Shown here in pieces: positions 1 to 6,939 of a stretch of DNA of 30,381 bases. Below the pieces are notes generated by a model, which was given only the letters and a program-made list of their open reading frames with translations, made no database searches and was not told where the DNA came from. The position numbers were made by a program, and so were the translations under genes. The DNA comes from a virus. The stretch is taken from positions 1 to 30,381 of the IMG/VR virus record IMGVR_UViG_3300031857_000945; one strand, given 5' to 3'. Within the stretch, counting starts at the first letter, position 1, and each line of letters opens with the position of its first letter.

Positions 1-1739
1 TTCTTTCCACGCAGGAAGGCTAGACCCTTCATTACCTGCCCGATGAAGTTACCGAAGATACCGGCAACCATAAGCAACGGACCAACAAGGGCTGCGATGC
101 CAGCGATTGTTCCAAGCACGGTCTTGACAGGGCCTGGAAGATTATTGAACACTTCAAGAACCTTGTTCACAGCGTTAAGAACAGTGGTGAATACCTTAGT
201 GATTGCTTCACCGACAGGAATCATCTGAGCCTTGAAGCCCTCAACTGCTCGCTTCCACCTACCGCTTGCTGAGTCGGTAAGGCGGCTCATTTCCTTGTCA
301 GCCATAGCGCCAAGTGTCGCTGCACTCGCACCCGCCAGTTCCATAGCCTGAATGCTCTGCGATCCCTCACGGCCAAGGTTTTCGAACAGAGCGGAGATAC
401 GAGCGAACTGGTACTTACCGAAAATCTTTTCAATCAACTGAGCGCGCTCGAACGAGGACAACTTCATTAGTTCCTCGCGGAACTCAATAAGTGTCGGCAT
501 CAGTTCGCCCTTGTTGCGCTCAACGATTCCACCTAGGTCAACTCCCAATCCCTCAGCGGCTTCTCGCGCACGCTTGGTTGGGTTAATCATAGAGGCAAGA
601 CCAGACTTGATAGCGTTAGCGCCTTCACCTGCCTGGATGCCACCTTCCTTCATGGCTACAAGCATTGTGGCAAGGTCGCCAACGTCTCCACCAAGGGCCT
701 TGACAACAGGGCCAGCCTTAGGGATAGCAAGCGACAAATCTTCAAGGCTGGTCGAGGTCTGGTTTTCCACAGCGTTTAGTAGGTTGACAGACTCTACCAA
801 TTCCTGGTTGCTCAACTTGAATGCGCTTTGTAGCGATAGGGTTGCCTTTAGTGCTTCCTGGCGGTCAACCTCACCAAGAACAGAGAGCCTCATGGCCTCC
901 CTGGTAGAGACGAGCAAATCTTCGCCTTCCTTACCGGTCGCTGCAACGTCAGCCGCTAGGCCAACTGTCTCCTTCATGGAGACTCCCCATTCAGATGCGA
1001 TGTCGGTTCCGAGTACCGTTACCTGCTTCTTGACATTTTCTAGTGTTGCATCACTAATAATTCCAACCGCTCCACCGTAAACCTTCGCCATACGGGTGAG
1101 TTCCTTGTCAACATCAAGGAAGATGTTCTTCGCTGCGGCCCCCATCATCAACAGCGGAACGGTCATACCGACCATAATCTGACGACCGGCCCACTGGGTG
1201 TTCTTACCCCAGTTCACAGTCGCTTCGGCGTTCTGCATTAGAACCCTGTTGTAAATCTGCATTTCCTGGCGAGCCACGGCAATCTGTGTAGCCTGTGACT
1301 TGAAGTTAATTCCACCAGGGGTTGAAACCTGTGCCGTCCTGCGACCGTTAGCATCCTGCTGGAAATTTACAACCGAACGAGACATACGGACTTGCTCCTT
1401 GGCAAGTTCCGAGATTGCTCCGCGTGCGCCCACCGCACCCGCACGGTATTCCTTTAGAAGGTCCTTCTGCTTTGCAAGCGTTAGTTGGTTACGCTCAATG
1501 CTCTTACCAAGGCGGGCGGCATTGGTGTCCATCTGGATGCTCTCGGTGGACCAATTACGCATACCCTTTAGGCTTGCGTTGAAGTCTGCCGTAACACCTT
1601 GCAGAGCGGCTGAGGAAACGGCCCTAGACTTTACGATAGATGCATTGAGGGATTCAATCTCTGCCCTCAGGGTTCTGGCTGCCGATGCATACGGCTGAAT
1701 AGTGGCCGCATATTCGACAATTACCTTATGTCTATCCAT
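1..1739 (-). CDS. Tail tape measure protein (N-terminal part, runs off left edge)
   Basis: This is the scaffold that sets tail length and is later ejected with the DNA. About 579 codons are visible and no stop is reached before the edge. The N-terminal ~160 residues are charged and helical, followed by the TP901-type core: a hydrophobic WAGRQIMVGMTVPLLMMG stretch, then KKQVTVLG, and later INPTKRAREAAEGLG and GKYQFARISALFENLG, typical of TP901/PhageMin tail tape measure proteins. A Gly/Ala/Val-rich hydrophobic segment (GTIAGIAALVGPLLMVAGIFG) lies near the left edge. The ATG overlaps the stop of the frameshifted chaperone frame (ATGGATAG), the usual arrangement of chaperone and tape measure. 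The identification is secure; the length is unknown. Confidence 0.95.
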   Translation of the reverse strand, partial: MDRHKVIVEYAATIQPYASAARTLRAEIESLNASIVKSRAVSSAALQGVTADFNASLKGMRNWSTESIQMDTNAARLGKSIERNQLTLAKQKDLLKEYRAGAVGARGAISELAKEQVRMSRSVVNFQQDANGRRTAQVSTPGGINFKSQATQIAVARQEMQIYNRVLMQNAEATVNWGKNTQWAGRQIMVGMTVPLLMMGAAAKNIFLDVDKELTRMAKVYGGAVGIISDATLENVKKQVTVLGTDIASEWGVSMKETVGLAADVAATGKEGEDLLVSTREAMRLSVLGEVDRQEALKATLSLQSAFKLSNQELVESVNLLNAVENQTSTSLEDLSLAIPKAGPVVKALGGDVGDLATMLVAMKEGGIQAGEGANAIKSGLASMINPTKRAREAAEGLGVDLGGIVERNKGELMPTLIEFREELMKLSSFERAQLIEKIFGKYQFARISALFENLGREGSQSIQAMELAGASAATLGAMADKEMSRLTDSASGRWKRAVEGFKAQMIPVGEAITKVFTTVLNAVNKVLEVFNNLPGPVKTVLGTIAGIAALVGPLLMVAGIFGNFIGQVMKGLAFLRGK

Positions 1740-2372
1740 CGTTTGTCTGTGTCTCGAATCCAATCCCTCGGAACGCTAGACGTTCGGGCTCTGGCATGTC
1801 CTTTGTTGGATCAGCCTCTTCTGACCAAATATCCTCGAAGGATTTGGTGCCCTCTGGCGCTCCCGCCCCGTACTCAATTCCTTGAATCGCGGCGTGGAAC
1901 TTGAACTCTCTTTCCTCCTTCTTTCTTAGGGCTTCTAGAGTGGCAACTAGTTCCTCTAGAGTTAAAGCGTATTCCAGTTCTTCGTAGTTCTTCCAATGAC
2001 CGGCAAGAAAGACTTCCGACTCAATTTCTACGATGTCTAGTTCTGACCACTTTGTGCCGCCGCTGCTGCTGCCGCCATCGCTAAATTTTGATCATCAAAG
2101 TCGATTCCCGTTGAAACCAGAATGATCCTCTTCGCTGTAATAGCGTCGAGGGACATTTCTAGATCGTAGTCCTCTTCCAGTTGACCTTCGAGGCAAATCT
2201 TGGATAGGCTAACTAGGAAGTCAAACCCATCGCTATCTGTATCACCGTTCTCTACGGGGTCATCGACGTAGGCCATAGCCTTCTTCAATCTTCCGATAAC
2301 GAGAGGGCGAAGAGTAATCTCCTTGCCATCCTGCAAGGTCACGCGCTCTTCGGTATAAACTGTCTTAGCCAA
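1732..2372 (-). CDS. Tail assembly chaperone, long form made by -1 frameshift
   Basis: This is the GT-type fusion chaperone that coats the tape measure protein during tail assembly. Translation starts at the TTG at 2372, slips back one base at AAATTTA (2082-2088) and continues in the -1 frame to the TAG at 1732-1734, giving about 213 residues (97 + 116). After the slip the product reads a Gly/Ser linker (SDGGSSSGGTKW), then an acidic helical domain with YEELEYALTLEELVATLEALRKK. The -1 frame has no start of its own with a ribosome site, is open through the slip site and ends exactly on the tape measure ATG. Slippery heptamer, frame, position and neighbours all agree with known siphovirus chaperone pairs; frameshifting itself is inferred. 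Confidence 0.9.
2037..2372 (-). CDS. Tail assembly chaperone, short (zero-frame) form
   Basis: This is the 111-residue G-type chaperone, the more abundant product expected without frameshifting. The start chosen is TTG at 2372, preceded by GGAAAGGAAG with a 4-nt gap; an ATG further upstream at 2450 lies inside the terminator hairpin and is rejected. The protein begins with an AKTVYTEERV strand, has the typical LRPLVIGRLKKA segment and an acidic middle, and ends in a poly-alanine tail followed by QSGQN. The alanine tract and the alternative Gly/Ser linker come from the same DNA read in two frames. An extended -10 promoter lies 28 bases upstream of the start. Confidence 0.9.
   Translation of the reverse strand: MAKTVYTEERVTLQDGKEITLRPLVIGRLKKAMAYVDDPVENGDTDSDGFDFLVSLSKICLEGQLEEDYDLEMSLDAITAKRIILVSTGIDFDDQNLAMAAAAAAAQSGQN
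2082..2088 (-). promoter_or_regulatory. Programmed -1 ribosomal frameshift site AAATTTA
   Basis: Read on the minus strand in the chaperone zero frame this is A AAT TTA, a perfect X XXY YYZ slippery heptamer. It lies 45 bases before the zero-frame stop. The -1 frame is open from here to 1732. The GC-rich GCG/GCA alanine run just downstream could act as a barrier; I see no obvious simple hairpin. Confidence 0.9.
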
Positions 2373-2400
2373 TGTTCTTCCTTTCCCTAGGCATGAATCC

Positions 2401-2409
2401 ATTATAGCA
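2401..2409 (-). promoter_or_regulatory. Extended -10 promoter for chaperone/tape measure unit
   Basis: The minus strand reads TGC TATAAT, a perfect extended -10. No good -35 is present at 16-18 bases. It lies just after a terminator hairpin and 28 bases before the TTG start of the chaperone gene, so a leader with a Shine-Dalgarno site would be transcribed. Confidence 0.75.
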
Positions 2410-2430
2410 TTAAAAGGGGGTAAACAGGAA

Positions 2431-2458
2431 GGGCAGGGATGGTTTCCCATCCCTGCCC
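2431..2458 (-). terminator. Rho-independent terminator after tail tube genes
   Basis: A perfect 12-bp stem (GGGCAGGGATGG pairing with CCATCCCTGCCC) with a GAAA tetraloop in the minus-strand RNA, followed by a pyrimidine-rich tail TTCCTGTTT. It begins 18 bases past the stop of the 2476-3216 gene. Confidence 0.8.
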
Positions 2459-2475
2459 AACCAAGTTTGGCTAAA

Positions 2476-3216
2476 TCAGCCGTACACGCGGTCTGCGATC
2501 TTCATGTAACGTCCGTTGGTACCCGGTAGGCACCTGAACGACACAGGGAAAGATGTAACCTCGTTACGCTTTACAGCGACACCGACCGACTCAACGGAGA
2601 TGGCCCTGTAAGCCTCGAACACGCGCTCGGTTGACTTAGTAGCGAGCAAGTTGCGAGGACCGTTTGCTACGGCGATCAGGCTCTTCTCCTGTGGGAAAGA
2701 ACCAAGTGATCCACCAGTGATTCCAAGGGTCTTGCTGTCACCAATTTCCTCCCATGTGGAAGGAGTAGTGCTTCCTGCTAGAACAACTCCATCGGTTGCG
2801 CCTGTACCCTCTGTGTCCTTCTGTCCGATTGCTCGGGCAAGGTTCACTAGGGTCGCCTCAGTAAGCGATGTCTTTGCACTAACCTTCTGCTTCGTCTTGA
2901 ACAGGATGGCAGAGTCAAGCAACTGGTCTACCTCAACGTCATTGAACTCTGGCTCGAACGAAAGATCGAAACCTTCCGATGTGAACCCGACCTCCTTAAA
3001 CGCTTCTGGTGAAACATAGGCGTATAGGCCCTTCAACTTCTCACCAGCGGTTGCACCAGACTTGTACCCAGTGATGCAGGAAACTGCTGTGTCAGATGAG
3101 GTACCCTTGAATGTACCAGCGGCACCGGTGTCATCTGTGAAGCCCGATCCGTCTGCGTCAGCGGGACCAAGGAAAACCCTGGCACCACCTACGATAATGT
3201 TATCTGCTGTTGGCAT
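2476..3216 (-). CDS. Major tail (tube) protein, copy B
   Basis: A 246-residue tail tube subunit homologous to the gene immediately upstream (3250-3876). Shared blocks include GFTSEGFDLSFEPE, DVEVDQLLDSAILFKTKQ, TSLTEATLVNLA, ITGGSLGS and a C-terminal VESVGVAVKRNE..FPVSFRCLP ending in RVYG. Position between head-completion genes and the chaperone pair is the usual major tail protein slot. It differs from copy A mainly by an N-terminal insertion of about 35-40 residues (TDDTGAAGTFKG... region) and a longer linker before ITGGSLGS. The start follows AGGAGG with 12 bases spacing. The two genes share one transcript, and a terminator follows this one. Confidence 0.85.
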   Translation of the reverse strand: MPTADNIIVGGARVFLGPADADGSGFTDDTGAAGTFKGTSSDTAVSCITGYKSGATAGEKLKGLYAYVSPEAFKEVGFTSEGFDLSFEPEFNDVEVDQLLDSAILFKTKQKVSAKTSLTEATLVNLARAIGQKDTEGTGATDGVVLAGSTTPSTWEEIGDSKTLGITGGSLGSFPQEKSLIAVANGPRNLLATKSTERVFEAYRAISVESVGVAVKRNEVTSFPVSFRCLPGTNGRYMKIADRVYG

Positions 3217-3249
3217 TTCTTTAATTCACCTCCTTATTCGTTATTGTGA

Positions 3250-3876
3250 TCAGGTTCCGTAAATCCTGTCGATTACCTTGCCGTACTCAGAGCCTGTTGA
3301 GGCAGAGTCTGGAAGGCAACGGAATGTTACTGGGAACATGGTGGCCTCGTTGCGCTTTACCGCAACACCAACCTGCTCCACAGAGATTACTCGTGGTGCG
3401 TAGTACACACGCTCAGTCAACTCGCCTGCGCCCTTAGTGGTACCAAGATCGCGGGGAGCAGGGCCTACGGCCATGAACGCCCTTTCCTCAGGTGCCGAAC
3501 CAAGTGAGCCACCGTCAATGGTGATCGACTTGATATCTCCCGCTGCGGCAATCGTACCTGATACGGTGGTTGCCTTCTGACCCAACACGAATGCTAGGTT
3601 TTCGAGAGTGGCCTCAGTAAAGGAAGTCGCAATAGTGACCCTCTGCTTCGTCTTGAACAATGCAGCAGAGTCAAGTAGTGTGTCAACCTCTACGTCAAGG
3701 TAGTCAGGCTCGAACGTGATGTCCAGGCCCTCGCTTGTGTATCCAACCGAAACGAATCCGTTCAGCGCCGCCTTCTGCGACTGTGCCGAAGTTGGAGCGC
3801 CAAGGGCTGTCTTGGATGTAGAGTGCAGGTAAACCTCTGCCGCACCCTGGATAATGTTGTCTACATTTTGTGCCAT
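3250..3876 (-). CDS. Major tail (tube) protein, copy A
   Basis: A 208-residue tail tube subunit, shorter paralogue of the next gene. Key segments: GYTSEGLDITFEPDYLD, VEVDTLLDSAALFKTKQR, TSFTEATLENLA, IDGGSLGSAPEE, and VEQVGVAVKRNEATMFPVTFRCLP near the C-terminus. The ATG follows AAGGTAGGTG. An extended -10 (TGC TATGAT) lies about 50 bases upstream of the start, so copies A and B form a two-gene unit ending at the 2431-2458 terminator. Whether both copies enter the same tube or one serves another role cannot be told from sequence. Confidence 0.85.
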   Translation of the reverse strand: MAQNVDNIIQGAAEVYLHSTSKTALGAPTSAQSQKAALNGFVSVGYTSEGLDITFEPDYLDVEVDTLLDSAALFKTKQRVTIATSFTEATLENLAFVLGQKATTVSGTIAAAGDIKSITIDGGSLGSAPEERAFMAVGPAPRDLGTTKGAGELTERVYYAPRVISVEQVGVAVKRNEATMFPVTFRCLPDSASTGSEYGKVIDRIYGT

Positions 3877-3928
3877 TTGCTATTTTCACCTACCTTTCAA
3901 TTGTTTATTGGTGGAACGCTTCATGCTA

Positions 3929-3937
3929 ATCATAGCA
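3929..3937 (-). promoter_or_regulatory. Extended -10 promoter for tail tube genes
   Basis: The minus strand reads TGC TATGAT 10-18 bases after the stop of the 3947-4450 gene. It is followed by an approximately 50-base leader carrying AAGGTAGGTG before the ATG at 3876. No clear -35 is seen. Confidence 0.6.
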
Positions 3938-3946
3938 TAGGATTTC

Positions 3947-4450
3947 TCACGAGAAGCGTCCGGTACTTCCCAAATGCCTAACATATCGAACCCCGACGAT
4001 CATATCAAATGACATTCTTCCGGTGGTCGATCTTTCGGCCTTTACAGGCCTATTTTCCAGAATTGTTACATTCAGGTAGCCGAAGTTGTTGGCTGCCGTG
4101 TACAAATTCAAGTCGTGGGCAGAGGCATCCTGACGCCTGAATAGGTCAACCATGAGATTCCTGATCTTATTGGCTGTCTTGAAGTCCTCTGCATATACAG
4201 TGAATAGCACCTGCTCGTTGTGGACATACCACAGATCAGAGTCAATCACCGACTCGATCTCGTCATAGACGATGAATGGCTTGCCGCCGATCTTATCCAC
4301 AAGTTCTGGCTGCTGCTGAATTGGAACGATTGGGTTGAGCGAAAGGGACCCAACGGTATAGTCTGACGCGCTCAGAATTCCTGCTGCCTGCAACTCGCTC
4401 CACAGGTACTTGCGAATCTCTGATGCCACAGATAGAGAGTAGTCTGCCAT
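3947..4450 (-). CDS. Tail terminator / tail completion protein (probable)
   Basis: 167 residues. Length, position (last gene before the tail tube genes) and mixed alpha/beta character (SLSVASEIRKYLWSEL at the N-terminus; KPFIVYDEI, EQVLFTVYAEDF, KIRNLMVDLFRR in the middle; FDMIVGVRYVR at the end) fit the gpU-like terminator family, which caps the tail tube below the neck. The ATG overlaps the preceding stop as TAATG and sits after a GGAGGGGAG site, so it is translationally coupled. Function is assigned mostly by synteny. Confidence 0.55.
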   Translation of the reverse strand: MADYSLSVASEIRKYLWSELQAAGILSASDYTVGSLSLNPIVPIQQQPELVDKIGGKPFIVYDEIESVIDSDLWYVHNEQVLFTVYAEDFKTANKIRNLMVDLFRRQDASAHDLNLYTAANNFGYLNVTILENRPVKAERSTTGRMSFDMIVGVRYVRHLGSTGRFS

Positions 4451-5052
4451 TACTTAACTCCCCTCCTCAAAAGTCTCATTACCGCTTCCTTTTCCTGGTT
4501 CACAGCATCCTGGTAAGCGGGATTCTTCACCAAAACGGATGGCCTGAAATACATCATGAAGTCATCCCTCAGCGTACCCTTCACGGCCTCTCCACCAGGG
4601 TGAGGGACAATAACCGGGTTGATCGTGTAAATCTGCTCACCATCTACTTCAAATGATAGCATACCGCCGTCCTTAGGTGCAATGGTGATCTGCTGGCCCT
4701 CTTCCATGACTCTCGCCTTTTCAGAAAAGATGTGGCCGCTGTTGGGCACCGGTGCCGTGGACGGGATGAACTCATATGAAATCTCGAAAGACTCTGTTCC
4801 GATGTTGCGAGAGATTAGCCTGAACAGCCTAGCGCCACCGTCCCCAACCTGTCCCCACTCGTATAGGTGGTGATATGACATTGGCTTGGTCCTCGCACGC
4901 GCGTCCGTGCGCGCGTAGAATCCAGCCTTTAGTCCAGCGTAGACGTTTCTGGTAAACCTCTGGGCAGCCTCCTTAGACGCTGCCTTCTTCACGATTTCAT
5001 TATGCTGATCCAGAATGCGGATCGGCAGGTTCGGATCAGAAAATCGAGCCAT
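4450..5052 (-). CDS. Neck / minor tail completion protein (HK97 gp10-like, probable)
   Basis: 200 residues. It lies in the slot of HK97 gp10-type proteins that join head and tail. The start chosen is ATG at 5052 (MARFSDPN) because CGGAGG sits six bases upstream; the longer frame to 5067 lacks a site. The N-terminal half is helical and basic (EIVKKAASKEAAQRFTRN, DARARTKPM); the C-terminal half is beta-rich with a conserved-looking HPGG..VKGTLRDDFMMYFRP region typical of gp10-like proteins. It overlaps the previous gene by 17 bases and the next by one. Confidence 0.55.
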   Translation of the reverse strand: MARFSDPNLPIRILDQHNEIVKKAASKEAAQRFTRNVYAGLKAGFYARTDARARTKPMSYHHLYEWGQVGDGGARLFRLISRNIGTESFEISYEFIPSTAPVPNSGHIFSEKARVMEEGQQITIAPKDGGMLSFEVDGEQIYTINPVIVPHPGGEAVKGTLRDDFMMYFRPSVLVKNPAYQDAVNQEKEAVMRLLRRGVK

Positions 5053-5467
5053 CTTGGACCTCCGCACGGGACAGCATTGTGACGTACTCCATGATGCGGC
5101 CCTTGGCCCCTACAACGGGAACCGATCCGTTCGAGTCGAAGATCGTTGGCTCACCATCGTCCTCGGTCCATAGAGTGCCCTTGGAGTCCGTCAGGAGGCT
5201 CAGTTTATATTCCTTGGGGATCGGGGCAGCCGTGTAAATTCTAACGAAGTCTGTGGAGCCGTAGACGCCTGCTGACGAGTACGACTCATAGGTACCTGGC
5301 TGGTCCTTTCCAGACGCAGCGATACCAGCGGCGTAGCAGCGAATCTTTTCCTCGAAAGAGTACCCTCTCTGAAACTCTCCCGAGTCTGGGTCTTGCGTCA
5401 GTACCTCTGAGTATAGCGAGGCGCTCATCGTGTAGCGCGAGCCAGTCACGCAGCCGTAGAGCGTCAT
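5036..5467 (-). CDS. Head closure (stopper) protein, probable
   Basis: 143 residues, between the connector and the neck protein, the usual site of the small beta-barrel stopper that closes the head channel. It opens with MTLYGCVTGSRYTM, contains a beta-rich core (DFVRIYTAAPIPKEYKLSLL, GTLWTEDDGE) and ends RAEVQDGSIF. It overlaps the stop of the upstream connector gene by four bases (ATGA). Assigned mainly by synteny and size. Confidence 0.5.
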   Translation of the reverse strand: MTLYGCVTGSRYTMSASLYSEVLTQDPDSGEFQRGYSFEEKIRCYAAGIAASGKDQPGTYESYSSAGVYGSTDFVRIYTAAPIPKEYKLSLLTDSKGTLWTEDDGEPTIFDSNGSVPVVGAKGRIMEYVTMLSRAEVQDGSIF

Positions 5468-6354
5468 AGCACCCTAAATGTCCCCACGCGGTAAGGCTCT
5501 AGAATCCTGTCCACAGTCATTAGTCCGGTTCCAGCAAAGGCTAGGCGGTTTGCCCTGGTCTGGGATTCACCGAACTTGATTTGGTCGATGTACTGGTTCT
5601 GCTGTGCTGCATCCTCGCACAAGTAATGAACGGTCAGCATCTTCGCTGCCAGTTGAATGTCGTATGGAATCGAGGTTTCTCCGAAAATTCCTACAATTCT
5701 GTACTTGTAACCCTCTGGGAACCCATACCTACTTGCCCCATCCTTCACATACAACAGGTGTCCTGATGGTGAAATCTCTACCTCGTTGTTCGAATCTTCA
5801 TCGTAAAGTACGTCTCCATTTTCAACCGACACCGCGCCGATCCAAGAGAAATGCTCATCGCTGTAAAGCCTGTCTGTATCGGAGCCCTCGATCACGCGGG
5901 AGTCATAGAACCTGCCGAATGTTCGGCCAGTGTAAGCGTTGATAACGTGGCGCGCGACCGATTCCATATCTCTGATCACAACGGGATTCCTGTATCCAGG
6001 CGCATCTACATCGCTTGTGTTGAATCCACCAGCAAGCGCGATGTTTTGAACAGAAACGTATGGCTGAACAACATCGTAGTTTGTCTTGATCACCCTTGGT
6101 GTTGATCCGTCTAGGAGAGAAATCTCGATCCTAAACCCTGCGGGCCACTGGGAAAGTTCTGCTACATCTACCGTAAGCATCTTCTCTGCTGGTACTCCAC
6201 CGAGCGGTGTGCTAGTGTAGAACAGGTTTGTCTCAACTGGGGTTGGTTCGCCTAGGTTGTTGTAGAGGGTTTGAAACCCCTTGATTCCTTGGATCACATA
6301 AGCGTCACTGACAACGAAGGTGACGTTTACCTCGCCTTCGTAAATCTCGATCAT
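5464..6354 (-). CDS. Head-tail connector / adaptor protein (probable)
   Basis: 296 residues. The C-terminal half carries an RDMESVARHVINAYTGRTFGR segment and IPYDIQLAAKMLTVHYLCEDAAQQNQY helices, the helical pattern of gp6/gp15-type adaptors that sit under the portal. The N-terminal ~110 residues are an additional beta domain (VNVTFVVSDAYVIQGIKG...), making this longer than usual adaptors. The ATG follows AAGGGGTGGG. Its own extended -10 (6387-6395) stands directly downstream of a strong terminator, so expression is uncoupled from the capsid unit. Confidence 0.6.
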   Translation of the reverse strand: MIEIYEGEVNVTFVVSDAYVIQGIKGFQTLYNNLGEPTPVETNLFYTSTPLGGVPAEKMLTVDVAELSQWPAGFRIEISLLDGSTPRVIKTNYDVVQPYVSVQNIALAGGFNTSDVDAPGYRNPVVIRDMESVARHVINAYTGRTFGRFYDSRVIEGSDTDRLYSDEHFSWIGAVSVENGDVLYDEDSNNEVEISPSGHLLYVKDGASRYGFPEGYKYRIVGIFGETSIPYDIQLAAKMLTVHYLCEDAAQQNQYIDQIKFGESQTRANRLAFAGTGLMTVDRILEPYRVGTFRVL

Positions 6355-6386
6355 GTGTTCCCACCCCTTGTAGTATTCATAGACTG

Positions 6387-6395
6387 ATTATAGCA
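6387..6395 (-). promoter_or_regulatory. Extended -10 promoter for head-tail connector unit
   Basis: The minus strand reads TGC TATAAT, identical to the element at 2401-2409. It lies 20 bases past a terminator hairpin and about 32 bases before the connector ATG. Confidence 0.75.
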
Positions 6396-6414
6396 TGTTT
6401 GGGGTAAAGAGAAA

Positions 6415-6432
6415 GCCCCGCCGAGGCGGGGC
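6415..6432 (-). terminator. Rho-independent terminator after 6455-6835 gene
   Basis: GCCCCGCC/GGCGGGGC stem with a tight loop, followed on the minus strand by TTTCTCTTT. It lies 23 bases after the stop of the upstream gene. Confidence 0.85.
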
Positions 6433-6454
6433 CAACTCGATAAACTGTGTTGCA

Positions 6455-6835
6455 TCAGCCGTAGTAGTCTGCTGCCTCTTCTGCGGTCGCCACCCTAAAC
6501 ACACCGGGCCAGCGGGCCTCTAGAGACTTCGCTGCGTCTGCGGTAACAACGGCAAATGGGTTCTTTGCACTCCAAACAGCGCCGTGTCCAGAGTAACTAC
6601 CCTTGCCCTTGAACAGAACGAGAGTGTCGCCTGCTGGCTTTGCAGCAGGAGCGGGAGCCTCTACGGGCTTCTCAGCCTCTACCTCACCGCCACCCTGTAG
6701 GCTTGTGTATAGTTCGAATGTAACCCCTTCTGCTTCGAGGTTAGTAATGATGTCAGCCTTTGTACCAGAAGCCTCTACGCCGAATCCCTCGGCCACGGCA
6801 ACTAGTTCCTTCTTGCTCAACTTTTCAAAAGACAT
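6455..6835 (-). CDS. Small head-region protein with HeH/SAP-like N-terminal motif
   Basis: 126 residues, function unknown. Residues 1-36 (LSKKELVAVAEGFGVEASGTKADII..LEAEGV) match the helix-extended-helix pattern (HeH/SAP/Rho-N-like) that binds nucleic acids in other proteins. A Pro/Ala/Glu linker (PVEAPAPAAKPAG) follows, then a C-terminal domain from TLVLFKGKGSYSG to ATAEEAADYYG, with a KNPFAVVTADAA segment seen in small structural proteins near phage capsid genes. The ATG follows GGAAGGAGG. The gene is a monocistronic unit, with a promoter just upstream and a terminator just downstream. It could be a capsid accessory or decoration protein. Confidence 0.6.
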   Translation of the reverse strand: MSFEKLSKKELVAVAEGFGVEASGTKADIITNLEAEGVTFELYTSLQGGGEVEAEKPVEAPAPAAKPAGDTLVLFKGKGSYSGHGAVWSAKNPFAVVTADAAKSLEARWPGVFRVATAEEAADYYG

Positions 6836-6865
6836 TTCATACCTCCTTCCTGATGTCCAGTCTCT

Positions 6866-6874
6866 ATTCTACCA
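6866..6874 (-). promoter_or_regulatory. Extended -10 promoter for 6455-6835 gene
   Basis: The minus strand reads TGG TAGAAT, 11 bases after the end of a terminator stem and about 30 bases before the ATG at 6835. Confidence 0.65.
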
Positions 6875-6884
6875 CGAAACAGAA

Positions 6885-6910
6885 CAGGAGGGCCGTTTCC
6901 GGCCCTCCTG
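6885..6910 (-). terminator. Rho-independent terminator after major capsid gene
   Basis: A perfect 11-bp stem CAGGAGGGCCG/CGGCCCTCCTG with a GAAA tetraloop in the minus-strand RNA, followed by TTCTGTTTC. It lies 30 bases past the capsid stop. Confidence 0.85.
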
Positions 6911-6939
6911 CTCTTATGTAGTTGTTGCGACCTGGATTA

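Noticed and set aside
2373-2450. Upstream ATG start (2450) for the short chaperone
   Set aside because: It would begin inside a terminator hairpin and upstream of the promoter; the TTG at 2372 has a proper ribosome site.
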